Source of the DNA: Botryotinia globosa
Lineage: Eukaryota; Ascomycota; Leotiomycetes; Helotiales; Sclerotiniaceae
DNA length: 64,000 nt
Direction of reading: 5' to 3'
NCBI GenBank assembly: GCA_014898425.1
Contig: RCSZ01000001.1
Span: 62,001-126,000 of the forward strand
Shown piece by piece: positions 13,301 through 23,933 of the stretch (positions are counted from its first letter, which is position 1; each line of letters begins with the position of its first letter). The notes beneath the pieces were generated by a model. That model did no database searches, had not been told where the DNA came from, and saw only the letters and a program-made list of their open reading frames with translations. Made by a program: the position numbers and the translations under genes.

Positions 13301-13363
13301 GGCAAGTATTGCACTCCTACTTCTCGATAGTGTATTCGAAGCTGTGATAGATGTGGCTGACAT
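10328..13363 (-). CDS. Membrane-anchored ZZ zinc-finger / EF-hand protein
   Basis: Single exon, 1,011 aa, start ATG at 13361-13363, stop TAA at 10328-10330. Domain order: a hydrophobic segment at about residues 17-36 (signal anchor, LALTSCAAAYGIYYFY); an acidic linker; a ZZ-type zinc finger at 143-190 with CGCNGC, CANC and CESC pairs and a terminal His pair; two adjacent EF-hands with good calcium loops, DTNRDDLISFSE (298-309) and DIDDDGYVDRKD (331-342); then a long charged C-terminal half with predicted helices. This architecture is conserved across filamentous ascomycetes as an EF-hand protein of unknown role. By inference it is a calcium-responsive membrane protein whose ZZ finger binds a protein partner. 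The precise C-terminus is slightly uncertain because a strong downstream intron acceptor (about 10288) allows an alternative last exon. Confidence 0.9.
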   Translation of the reverse strand: MSATSITASNTLSRSRSAILALTSCAAAYGIYYFYSTNAAGSQDNTGSSGLRRSNAVYRRRRTETGDEAIPAQLQPIPPGEDEDANIVARPLTDGDTVVDDGQEFEGALTGRAPTADAERNGQNIVQLLFRVSEDATRRNAYVHRGCGCNGCSVVPIRGIRYRCANCADFDLCESCEAQGLHTKTHIFYKVRVPAPSFGPRQIQPVWYTGDPENQDRMITLPKELIAKYSHETGFERPELDAYFEQWNFMANTPWPEDPDDIHLAMDRRTFERCLVPSGGYRNNAPSLIFDRMFAFYDTNRDDLISFSEFLRGQAYRKQKDKWRVIFAGYDIDDDGYVDRKDFLRIFRSYYVLYRQMHKDMVEGLDEQHMMSSEAHAHLNSRGALGRLIGQSSGAGLGPFPTLESRAGEGKTMRDGEMEIWDGRGVMRPSANDTGNREDTLVSFSRISTAAMRPVERTRGYWRFLMEDPSTESEDATLERISEEILRETLEENDPQWVPDDPVLLDASNVSENPFLTPAEHATVNFERRRRDLNITDEDVQSVCGPDYSLSDIPESARPFIIKHAIKRQKSRYILHERWKRRQFYTDEEEGASPPADWNIEEELPTVGADGETSKSQFNPRPTIHSRSSSKVRFAEDIDDFDTRSNPSTSSRSVPERWGGIEIPDAEKDVGKEILYQVSQQAYNEILDPLFLAKEDLAVAVLETKKERDKYRHLFTTVDFVRWATAKKVEEDKVVASETVRSGDDAVGGTNNNPRPVWPTIPEVEVEDIRLRQLDELLEATGYEVEESSDANDTTNEIVVPDLELSGLSHREFDLDMAVLEFQHAPYYKDDPLRAWKYYVDKHNLNLYQQRDFFYALQPLLPPTLLFYIDVHLKEKEEERDEVSSFTSAQSSEHRDPTLPQFRPNSVTDDVFSGRSVGEHQSISEISDSEPPAADSYNPKKQRFQKEDKRPSDEVLYELWKIENVEQEGKERGGLGKINFEEFEQCVKKEAANGKGNAMDYLGSWIEFCIP

Positions 13364-14024
13364 TGCTGCAATGAAATGATTGTATCAAAGTAATACTTCT
13401 CAGTTTATTGCTGGAATTTCTAGGTTGAGGCAACCAGATCCGCAGGAGTACATGGCCGCATCTGTGTTCTCAAGTATGAAATAATTACTCCTGGCGTTGA
13501 GTTGTATAGTATTACGATCGTAATAAGGCTAGCAAAATCTTTGAGACGCGAAGGGAAGGGACTCGCATTTGTGTCGAGCTTGCCAAATGTGAATTATTCA
13601 GCCTTCCTCTTATCGGTTATGCTTATCACCACGTGACTGCAATTACCCCCTTCTCGCCCCTCTCTTCATCTCTCCTACCTTTATAAATCGAGGAATGTGG
13701 AATAGTTATTATTCATGCTCTATGCTTTTTTTGTCGGGAGACCTTGATCTGTCCGTCTAAGATAATGCCTTCTTCTCATAAGTGTCACCAAGTATCATCA
13801 TAACCTGCAATCATTGGATCCAAATAACATGTAGAATAGAACATAGCATTTCAAAATAATTGCAACAGCATATTGAAACTTTGGATATCCTAAACACCAT
13901 CACGCCAATTGTTGACCCGTTATCCCAATCCTTTCTTCTTGCCCTGTAGCTCCCGCAACAACACCGAAAAACGCTTACACAGTGAGTCTAACATTGCTAC
14001 TACTATTTTCCAACCATCTGTCCC
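13364..14024. other. Promoter region of the ZZ/EF-hand gene
   Basis: 661-bp spacer between two minus-strand genes: upstream region of the ZZ/EF-hand gene and 3' flank of kinesin-5. No separate gene seen; the plus-strand frame at 13909-14379 lies mostly antisense to kinesin-5. Confidence 0.6.
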
Positions 14025-17000
14025 TTATCCTGCCGTCCTTGGACTCCGTCTTCTTCCCGTACTCTGCGCAAATATCTCAGACCCCGGTATCGTATTTTCT
14101 CTTCCCTCTAGAGCAACCACGCTAGGTTTTTTCGTTAGTTTTGGCTTTGGTATCTTGCCCGTTGCTTGCTTTTTGAATGGTGGAGTAGACCCATCGGAAT
14201 CAACGGATCTAGCTGAACCGTTTGACATTAGGCTTTGGCTTAGGTTTGGTATCTCTGAATTCAGTGTTCCGGCGTTTATGTTCACGTCGATCTCCCTAAG
14301 TCCAGTTGGCTTATTTTCTGGTTCTTCGATAGGAACAAAAGCTACCTCTTCATTTACAGTAGGGGTAGAATCGTTGTAAACCACTGGGAAAACAACTTTG
14401 CTAGGTGATTGCATGGCTTGTGGCCGCCGAAGAGCTGCCAGGAGTGTTTCATGCGCTTCAGTCCGGGGCAAATGCGTTGTGTATTGATACTGAACCTTCT
14501 GGGGAGTCTCTCCTGTTGGCTCGTACTCCTGCATTGTCGATTTAGCAATGGTGCTGCGAAGATTTGCAAGCGGCTGTCGAAGATTGTCATCTAATGGAGT
14601 AAGGTTCTCAGCTAAGGCGTTTGTTTTGGAGGTCATTTCGTCGCCCAGATCTTTAACACGACCAAATGTTGATGTGAAGTGTGCACCGATATTGTCATAC
14701 GAAGATTGAACTGTAGATGATAGACCTTGAAGGGATTTCGCTTGTAGGTCATGATGCTCTGCATTCTGTGCTCGTGCACGAGTGACAAAGTCATCGAGTG
14801 CTTGCATTTGAGTGCTGATATCTTTCATTTGTTCGTCGACAATGCGAACGGTCTCATCGTGTACAGATCGAGTTGTAGCTTGAATAGAAGCATTGTGTTT
14901 ATTTGCAGCCATCCAGTCATCCTTGAGCTTTGTCTTCAAAGTCTCCCTAGCCCTCAAGACTTCCTCGACAAGTTTCTCTTCCTTTTCGTTCCACGCATCC
15001 ATGCCTTCGCTGTACTTAACCCGAGTCACTTCGAAAGTTTCGTTTGATGATTGAATATCCGTTCGAACGGCGGCAATCTTCTCAACGAGACGTGCATCTT
15101 GAGTTGCACCCTGAGCCATGACTAAACTCGAGATCTGTGAAAGCAGGTTCTGGCGATCTTCAGCGGCTTGCTTTCGTTCTTCCTGTATTACCTCGTCAAG
15201 TTTGGCGTTGATGGCAGTGTTCGATTCCATGGCGGCCTCACCCGCGGCATGAAGTTGCTGTCTTAGTTCGTTTGCCTCTGCTTTCTGTGCATTGACGTGT
15301 TTGAGGAGGTCTTCAAAAAGTGACTTGAAATCTCGACCTAGTGAACTGTATGATCCATGAAGCTGAGTATGGAAAGCGCCAAGCTCACTAATCACCTCTG
15401 CAGAAATTCTTTCTGCTGCAACTGCTAACCCTTGGAGGCCTTCACCTACTCGGACTTTGACATCTTCCCGAAGAGTTTTGATCTCTTCAAGAACAACATT
15501 CATTTCTTCCTTGGCTGAATCTGTTTGCTCGGAAACCTCCTTCCCAGAATTCTCAAAAGCAACAACGTTCTCTTCTAGGAATGCTTGTGTTGCCGCCAAT
15601 TTTTCCAGTTCACCATCGACAAATGCTTGCATTCGACCTGAGACGGCGGCCATAAGTTCCTGCTGCTGTTCTCGGAACTCCTCAACGCGTGATTCTACAA
15701 GGCTCGTCACCTCGGAGACCTGAGCCTGTGAGAGGCCCCAGGCATTTCGATTCAGGGTCTGAAGAGCCGACTTCCGCCTATTCTTGTCATGGAGACCACC
15801 GACATCGCTCACTGTACGTCCCAGCGTGGAAAGAAGCTCATTACCAACAATGCTGAGTTGTTCCTCGGTCTTCTGGTGAGCCTTTCGAAGTACAGACTCT
15901 TCCTCCAAAGTCCGACGAGTATTTTCTAGTACTGATTCTGTTTGTTCTAGGATACCTTTTGTCTCATCCAAGACAGATTCCGCCGCCTCGGCCTTTTTCT
16001 TCATTGTCATGAAGTTGGAAGTTATTGTGTATAATTCTTGGACCTTATTGCGGAGATTCGTTTCCATGGTCTCGATTTTCTCTGCTTGTTCTTCACTAAG
16101 TATTCTCCGCGATTCACTTTCGACTTGAATTTCTTCAAAATTCTCATTGGTAAGATAGACTCCATTGCGCTGTCGGGCGGCAATAAGTTCGCCCTTGAGC
16201 TTTTGGATTTCATATGTAAAATCCTTGAGAAGGATGTTTTTGGAAACCTGTTGGTTGACTTGAGGTTTGTTGCGAATGTTCTTGGCTCGGAAGGCATAAT
16301 CCAAGGTGGAAATTGTCTCCTCTAGATTACTTTTGGCCGGAGAAACTGTTGCAATAATGCATGTTTTCGTCCGGCCACCCAGTGAATCTTGAAGAAGACG
16401 TGTGAGTTTCGATTCGCGGTAAGGAATATGAACATCACGAGAACTTCTATCAACCAGGGCATTGATCACACGACCAAGAGTCAATAAACTCTTGTTGATC
16501 AAACCAGCTTCAGCAGCTCTTTTGTTCTCGGCACCACTGCGTTGAATGTTTTCACTTCCTGCCAAATCAACCAAGTTCAGCTTGCCGGCGCTAACATATT
16601 CTTCCCCATTTTCTGCTGTCCTTTTGATATAGGCGGTAACTGTAAAGACCGTATGACTTCTACTGCTCAGGTCGTTACACTTGGTTGAGGCGACTTGTCT
16701 TTTGAAAGATCCATCCTGCAGAATCTTCACACCGTCCCTAGCGGTCTTAATATACGATTCTTCCATACCTTGAACCAATGTTGTAGTACTTCCTTTTTTG
16801 CTGTTGTCGTCGTAGATCTTGAGCTTTGTGCTATCGTTGACAGCTATCAGATCGCGTAGCTCTTCATTATAAAGTTCAATGAATGAACACTTCACCGAGG
16901 ATTCCGCGTCATTCAATTCGAGTTTGTTGAATAAAGCGTGAAGGGCGCGAGGTATGATTCCAGCATTATCTGAAAGGATCCCTAGATGGTCGCTCATATC

Positions 17001-17603
17001 TCCGGACATCGTATATGTCTTTCCAGTACCAGTTTGGCCATATGCGAATATCGTACAATTGTACCCCGCAAGCATCTAGAATAATTAGTAATGCTTACAT
17101 GTAAATAATGGCAGTAAAAGTACCTCATCAAGAATTGGAGTCACAACATCGTCGAAAATCATGGCTTGATCTGCTGCAGATGAAAATACTTTGTCGAAAT
17201 GGTAACTCTTGTTACTGAGAGCGCTGGGTCCCATTGATAAATCAAGATTCTTGCCCTTGACTCCTTCTGTTGAGAGTACAACACCGCTGTTTTCCTTGAC
17301 TTCGCGCTCATTTCGACCTCTACATCGTACGACAACATTGATGTTTGTCTCTCCACCTCCTTCGTGCTCAAAATCTCTTTCTTTCCTTTTCATTCCCGTA
17401 GTAGATGTAGCAACAGATACGACTGATCCTGTTGGCGAGACTGCTCCGGATCTCGACGGCGGCGGCATTGCTGAGCTTGATCTAGAGGTAGAAGGTCTTG
17501 GTCCTGCTAAAGAACTTGATGGTCTTGGTGGAGGTCTCATAGTGTTTATCCTCTTATTTACAGCTGCCGCTGCCGCTGGCGCTGCTCGAGGTATTCCTGC
17601 CAT
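14025..17603 (-). CDS. bimC: Kinesin-5 (BimC family) mitotic motor
   Basis: Plus-end-directed tetrameric motor that slides antiparallel spindle microtubules apart. Exons 17124-17603 and 14025-17075 (minus strand), separated by a 48-nt intron (GTACTT...TCTAG) that rejoins VTPILDE to MLAGYNCTIFAYGQ exactly as in the family. The product is 1,176 aa. Residues 1-85 are an Ala/Pro/Ser-rich N-terminal extension. The motor domain starts at NINVVVRCRGRN (about 86), with P-loop GQTGTGKT at 173-180, switch I NDLSSRSH and switch II DLAGSE. A long coiled-coil stalk follows. The BimC box near residue 1011 (YEPTGETPQKVQYQY) carries the Cdk1-type site at about T1017 (ETPQK), which in relatives controls spindle recruitment. 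The C-terminal tail is basic (KIPKPKLTKK). It shares a divergent promoter region with the PHAF1-like gene. Confidence 0.96.
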
Positions 17604-18131
17604 AATCTGGCGGTGATAATATAGGGAAGGAACCTAATTCTGCGTCACTCGCGAGGGAAAGAAGTACAGCAGGTCGGTAGTATTGGTGTTTGTTTTTGTT
17701 TGTTTTTGTTTGTTTGGAAATCCAAAATTGAATGAGTGAGTTCAACGCGGGGACCAACGCGCTAATAGCGGCAGGCGAATGATCCAATGCTGATTGTAGA
17801 ATTCAAAATATAAAACTTCTTCTTTTACCTTTGAAAATATGATGTCGTTGTCGTATTGTTCTTGTCACAAATAATTGTTGATATTTCTTCAACATTCAAT
17901 ATACAATCAATTTCTTTGATCAACATTTCATTTCTGACAAATTGTTGCTCCGGCAACCAAACTAATCCCACTTCTCTACTCCAAGCATCACGAGCTTCCA
18001 GCCCCACCATGCCATCACTCTGGAAGTGTCTCACTTCCCAGTCGCAGTCCTTCATTCCATATTCAAATACTTCGAATACCAGCACAAATCCTTTACTGTC
18101 TACTGATAATTCAAATACAAATGTAGCAGAT
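17604..18131. promoter_or_regulatory. Shared divergent promoter, kinesin-5 / PHAF1-like
   Basis: 528 bp between two divergent start codons, so the 5' control regions of both genes lie here. It contains a (TGTTTGTTTT)n-like T/G repeat near 17690-17715. An in-frame ATG at 18009 could extend the PHAF1-like protein by 41 Ser/Thr-rich residues. No specific factor site is claimed. Confidence 0.6.
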
Positions 18132-19745
18132 ATGTCGTTATTCAGCGCTCAAGTCCATCCAGGACGAGCTCTGGGCTTTCTGGGTATATAAATCTATTGT
18201 TCTCCTTCACAAAGAACTGAAACTAACAATATATCCTCAGTCCTAGGAGCTTCACTTCACGAGATTATCACACGAATAAAAGCCGAACCACAACGATTTC
18301 CTAAACTCGACTTGACTTTTGAGCCCGTAGCTCCTGTCGATGAGCCTGTTATCCTCAGTCTGCCTTCTAACGGCATCCGTTTACGCTTTGATGGACCTCA
18401 GCAACGTCTGCGACTGATAGAGGTATTAGACTTTACAAAGAATAAACTCACATATAATGATCGGGAGGTGTTAAGATCTGGTGGAACTGCTTCACCAAAC
18501 GGCGCAGGAACTGGACATCTTACTGGACCAACCTTTCGGCATATTTACAAGAGTTTAATTGGACCTACATTTCCTGGAGAATATATCAAGCCTGAAGCTG
18601 GAGATGAGACTGGAATGGGCTTATATGTATTATCATATCCCGGAGTCGCATTTTCCTTCCCTATACATAAATCATCTTGGTCGCCTGGCAAAGATGTTGT
18701 TTCGCTACTCTCATCATCCGCTGGCCAACCTGCTTCTTCCATGGCCATATTCTCAGGGGAATCCTGGCCCGAGGCAAGAGACAACTTGTTCACACAGACC
18801 CTTGAACCCCTCAAGACATTTGCTCCCTTGACAAAAGGTCGCGAACCGGTTGCAGATGAAATTGGCCTTGTTAAACTTTATGGTGGAGGAAAACTTGAGT
18901 TGATCCGTCGTTTTAACAATACTCCCTTTTGGATTCTTCTCGGTGAGACAACCCCTCAAGAGCTTGTGGCTGAACTCGGACCACCTGATGCTATATATCG
19001 AAAGAACGATCAAAAGATGTCGATACACAAACCTCGAACTGCAAGTAGCACTGGTAGGCGACCGGCCTCAACGGATCTCCGAGATGATTCGACCGATACC
19101 GACCAATCCTCAGCTCACACTGCGACGGATGATTCTGATGATGATAGTGGTGAAGGAGAAGCAGCAGGAAATGTTACGGGAGAATGTTTCTATAATTACT
19201 TCTACCATGGCTTTGATGTCTTAGTCTCTACTCCCACATCACCCTCACAACTTCCCCCATCTAAAGCACGTTCGCAACAAGAAAACAATCGAGTTGTTCC
19301 CACAGATGCCACCGCTCGTCTGGTAGCTACAAAAGTGATATTACATGGTAATGTCCCAGGCTCATACCCATTCAATCGTCATCGACGCTGTCGCTGGGAA
19401 ATCGAATATCTGTCCCCAAAGCCCAAGTCTAAAATCATGTCCATTAACTCCGAAACACCTTTCCCATCGATCGAAAGCAGTCTTTACAATGAATGGAAAA
19501 GCATCTATAACAATGTCGAAGAAGCCAAACAGCGACAACGCGGTATGGTGCTGAATCGCGATTGGGGTGATAGTCCAGGGAGTAGTTGCGAATTACTTGG
19601 TGGTTGGGAAGATAGTTTAGGTGGGAAACGAAATGCTGAAAAGGAAGATGAGAAGGGCTTGGGAAACACCACTTTGTTTGGATTTCCGGGATTGGTATTT
19701 GAAGTTCTGAAGAATGGTACTGTGAGTGGTGTTACGGTGTTTTGA
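18132..19745 (+). CDS. PHAF1 / UPF0183 family protein
   Basis: Exons 18132-18183 and 18241-19745 with a 57-nt intron (GTATAT...CTAACA...CTCAG). Splicing yields the family N-terminus: VHPGRALGFLVLGASLHEII. The product is 518 aa. Its animal relative (C16orf70/MYTHO/PHAF1) is linked to autophagosome formation through phosphoinositide binding and WIPI proteins; function in fungi is not established, so a role in autophagy or trafficking is inference. Conserved blocks seen are QRFPKLDLTF, LPSNGIRLRFDGPQQRLRLIEV, the FRHIYKSLIGPTFPGEY region, WPEARDNLF and ECFYNYFYHGFDVL. The middle (about 245-300) is a Ser/Thr/Asp-rich low-complexity insertion. The start at 18132 is chosen because it sits just before the conserved region; the upstream ATG at 18009 is in frame and possible. 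Confidence 0.88.
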
Positions 19746-20817
19746 TTGGGGGGGTGAGGGAGTTTGGATGGGTGATGGGTTGGATACCAAATCTGTTGGT
19801 GCTAGTTCGGGTGTTTTGGTGATATATATATATATTTTAGATTGCATACATACATGGGTGGGTTATTGAACGGTTCAGGCATTCGGGAGTTTGTGTCATT
19901 TGTAGTGATATCAGAATTTAGGATTAAAGCATTGACGTCCTGAACATAATTATTTTCTGTTGCGAAGAAGTTGATTTACTGCGTGTCAAATGTCATCTTC
20001 TTTCACTCACCACAAGCGAGTACTTGTTGGGAAACAAAGCAGACCCATTACACAGCAATTAAAGATCACACAAAGGACCATATGGGCTTTCGTAGGTATT
20101 TTCAACGAATAGTTGACGATTCTTTTTAAACGGTCCAGTGAGGTAAATACATTTATAGCGCACTCCACTTCATTGAGACGCGTAATTTACACCGTGTTCA
20201 CGTCTACCAGAAGCTTCTTGCGCAGGAGTATCAAATTTCAACTTCAACAGGCTACCTAGGTAGGCGCTGGTAATGTGGCTGCAGATATTGGGAATAAGGA
20301 AGCTTGAATTACTTTGGTGAACACATATCACGAAGGGGTTGAAGTTGCGAATTACTGTTTCATTATTGAAAGACTACAAGATTGCATTCCCTCTATTTGC
20401 TTGCCAGCAAATGCTGCATATCGGCATGTCGAGTGAAGCTGGAGGTGTCCAGCACCTATGGGTTGGAGATTGAACCGTCGTGTGAACCATTGTGCATTTC
20501 CCATATCCTTTTACATGTCGCTACCGCTCCTCTCAGATAGTGACCACATGACCGCCTAGAAGCAGTGTCGCTGAACTCAGATGACTACCAAACCGTTGGT
20601 ATATTCTCATCCGTAGAGAAACCAACGTCATATGAAGCACAAAACTGAAAAAACATGAAGTCCACTTTGGTTGTTCATACTAACTAAAACCGTACTAGTC
20701 CTCTATTGTATTATCTTCTTGAGCTTTTAGAGGGTTTCAACTAGGTTGGAGAGGGCGTCTTGGTCTTCACGACGATGTGGGGTGTCGACGGCGTTGGCGA
20801 AAGCTGATTATTATCAG
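19746..20817. other. Intergenic, no gene seen
   Basis: About 1.1 kb with ordinary composition, no frame of interest, and no repeat beyond a short TA run near 19823-19834 in the 3' flank of the PHAF1-like gene. Confidence 0.6.
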
Positions 20818-21787
20818 TTATATCGGCGCTTGACCTGAGTCTCCGTCCATAACAAACTCGTAGCTATTTTCGTTCCAGAGAGGCAGAAACTTAGAAAATG
20901 ACTCCATACTATTACTGTATTCAGTTTGAGCTTCATAATGTGCTTGTTCATAGTGAGAATTGGTTGCTGGTCCAGCTTGCTCACTCGGATTCGTAGTTGC
21001 CCCGGGCGTTGATGAGTTATCATATGTTAGCGGTGGCTCGACCCACCCAGGAGAAGAGTTGCCATAAGACTGAAGATGAATTGTCGAGTCATTTCGCGCT
21101 GAGGATCTATGTATCAAATCTGATTGGCTGGAAGCTGAAGCAGTGGCTTTCTGGGTGGAAGGCGGAGCCACTTGTGATGCGGCGATTCGTGATACAGCGA
21201 TATGAGCATCATAAACTTGTTTCTGTGCCTGAACCTGTTGTTGCTGAGCCGGAGTAAGGTTGGGGGGTAATTTGGAAGCAGCAGTAGGCTGAACAACCTG
21301 TAAAATGTTAGCAGTTATCCTTGATAGGATAGGACTATTTCCATGTGAAAACGTGCTCCCATAAGTGTATTATTTAAACTTAGGGAGTTATTCAATATCC
21401 TGCGGGCCCTGGAGAGATGAGATGAGATGCTGTTCGTCGTGCTTAACTTCTCGTACCAGGGGAATATACGTTTGTAATTGTCGTTGCGAAGGAGTTCTTC
21501 GTCGCCATCATCGCTCACGCCCCTGAAATAGGTATAAATATTTAACCCTACGCATCAGATTGCATGGTTAGCCTGGAGCTGTATCGAAATGACGATGAGT
21601 TCGTTGAATAATGCGAGTACTTGCAAATGAGTGCTTTGTTATACTCCTGTCGCTGGGTTTCATTGATCGCAGTCAAGGTATCTTGAGGTGGATAGTGGAC
21701 AAGGTAACACGCTCCTCGACCTTTACTGTTTGTTACAATGGGACCTTTGGCCATAGTTGTGACCTGTTCGGATTTCTTAGTGAACAT
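20818..21787 (-). CDS. Small multi-exon gene, unknown; model incomplete
   Basis: I do not recognise this gene. Three minus-strand segments look coding. Segment 1 starts at 21787 (MFTKKSEQVTTMAKGPIV...) and ends ETQRQEYNKALICK. A plausible intron (GTACTC...GCTAAC...TTTCAG) joins it in frame to segment 2, GVSDDGDEELLRNDNYKR then IFPWYEKLSTTNSISSHLSR. Segment 3 begins after a textbook acceptor (GCTAACATTTTACAG, about 21300) with VVQPTAASKLPPNLTPAQQ, is rich in Gln, Ser and Pro, and ends at TGA or TAA near 20818. I cannot find a good in-frame donor between segments 2 and 3, so either an unusual splice site is used or the gene is damaged. The low-complexity Q/S/P tail suggests a regulatory or nuclear protein, but no function is assigned. 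Confidence 0.45.
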
Positions 21788-23933
21788 TTCAAAGCTTTAT
21801 GTTGAGCAATTAAAGACAGATGGAGATGTACAAACATTTTCTTTTCAATACCAACTTCTACCGAGGGAGGTCGCTTCCATAATTGCTTGTAAGAAATAGA
21901 TGAGTTGCTGTAGTAACTGAGTAAAGGTACTAGAAATCAAGATGCGGTTCGATCTCTTTGCGGGTCACATAAGAAACTGGTATGTTATTGCACAGTGTAA
22001 GAGATGCTAACAGATGCTCTGGTCCGCCAGATATTATCAAATTTGCAAATATTGTTTTTCAATCGAAATTTTGAAGAGCCTTCTCAAAAGTAGTCTTAGA
22101 ACTAGTTGAGGGGCTACTTATTGTAATAGGTTACAAGTCATTTTCTCGCCTTGAGTTCATTATTTCAGCCTCAAGTATTGTCTAACACTTGAGATTGCAA
22201 AGAGTTGTTCTTATTCTTTTATGCTCTCCCGAACTAAAAGCATGCTTGTGATGAGAGGTTGTGCTTTATTTTGATATATTGCATCTATTGTACGAGAGTC
22301 AGTGGTTGTCTTCTTCTTCTGAGAATGACTGTGTATACCCGAAAACACAATTCTGAAGAAGTAATTGCAATCTCATACGTCCCTCTAGCTTGATATCATT
22401 GAGAACTACTCTATAAAGGAGGAGTATCTGTCTAGCTTGATACCATTGAGCCTTGTCCCACGAAGAAGGAGCATCCCTCTAAATTAATATCATTGGAACT
22501 TGTCCCCATGAAGAAGGAGCAGATACTGCAAATTGTTCAGATTCCACAATAACAATGCAGCTTATCACCCTCGTCTCGTCCTGATCATCGGGACCACCTG
22601 AGTGTCGTAGCGATATCATCTATTTGGAATAATCAAACATCTACACCATACAAAATAAATGACGTGCCTATGCCTCGAACCACCATGTTTTATCCTCAAA
22701 CTTGAGAATTATAAACCTTCAAAGGCGCAAACGTTGTTGTTTATGCCAATATAAGGCAGCAGCAAGGTGCAAGCACATGTAATAATTCCCTTGCAGTAAC
22801 GATTGAGGTGGGATTTATAATTCAGAAGTTATATTGAGAGCATCTTAAAGTATGCTGAACGCTGAAACCTAAGATAATAACATTCTCAAGGAGGCATATA
22901 ATGAAAAGCATGATTACCACCTCGATATCAAGCAATAACAGTGGTGATATTCACAATAAAGACAATGCGAGGGTGAGCGGGTAGTTGTTTCTGACTTCCA
23001 TTTTGAAGATCCTGCCTGTTCAAGCGACTTGAATGAGGTGAAAAGTATATATGCGAATTTGAGTTGCTCAAACAAGGAGAATAAATTCACATAGGAAACC
23101 GAAAATTTCACGACTTGCATTTTTAGCCATCTTCCCTCCTTGCATACCCTCCTGCGAATCTTGTTACGTTAGTTGTTTCCATATTCCTCAATCTTTACAC
23201 CTCATATCTCCACATCGATCCCATAAATCCTTCAACCTCAAAACTTTCTCGCTTCAACACTCAGCTCATCATCCCCGGCATGAAAAACTAGGACCACGAT
23301 TTATACAACAAAAATCAAAATCGAAGTAAATAAAGAACAATCAAACTGCTGCTTTTAGAAAATATGGCCAGGCTGCGTTTTCGTGGTTGTTATATTGCAA
23401 ATGATACTTCCTTGAATCGTTGCGGATGAACCGGCGATATCTGAAGCAGCGACCACCATGGAAACTCTCAAACCGAGAATATACTACATCGCAATAATAC
23501 ACACTAACGTAACAGGCGAGTTTACATAACTGAGTTGCAGCAAGTAATATTCGCACTTGTAAATAGCAATCCCGTGGCAGGCTGTTAGGCACATGCACAC
23601 TTGTGGAAACTACTTGGTCTCTGCAACCTTTTGAACGCACAAAAAACTGAGATCCATGGTCCTCCTCGCTAGTCTTGAACACATTGAAAAGATGTTTTTC
23701 GCATGTGAGAGAGCAGCGGAAAAGACAGTTGAGTAACAAGATGTTATTGATGAAATTCTTGGTTGACTAACCTGCCAAATCAATCCTAGGATTGCATGAG
23801 CATAAAAGGACAGCAATGTTTGAGAAACAAAAAAGTAGAGACTGTGAATGATACCATTTCGAAAACTATCGTCCCATCATAACGTTGAACATCAACCACG
23901 AGGTAAAATGGTCCGAGTAATATTCATTTGATT
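21788..23933. other. Long intergenic region
   Basis: 2.1 kb with no supported gene. It contains a three-copy 47-bp minisatellite (listed separately) and short unsupported minus-strand frames near 22914-23120 and 23341-23816 with no recognisable domain. Confidence 0.55.
22385..22527. repeat. Three diverged tandem copies of a ~47-bp unit
   Basis: Copies at 22385-22431, 22432-22478 and 22479-22527. Each starts CTARMTTRATAYCATTG and ends with a GAAGAAGGAGCA-like block. Copies differ at many sites, so the array is old. It lies in the spacer between the unresolved small gene and SAM37. Confidence 0.8.

Noticed and set aside
13909..14379. 156-codon plus-strand ORF
   Set aside because: Mostly antisense to the C-terminus of kinesin-5, whose reading frame is conserved; no domain on the plus strand.
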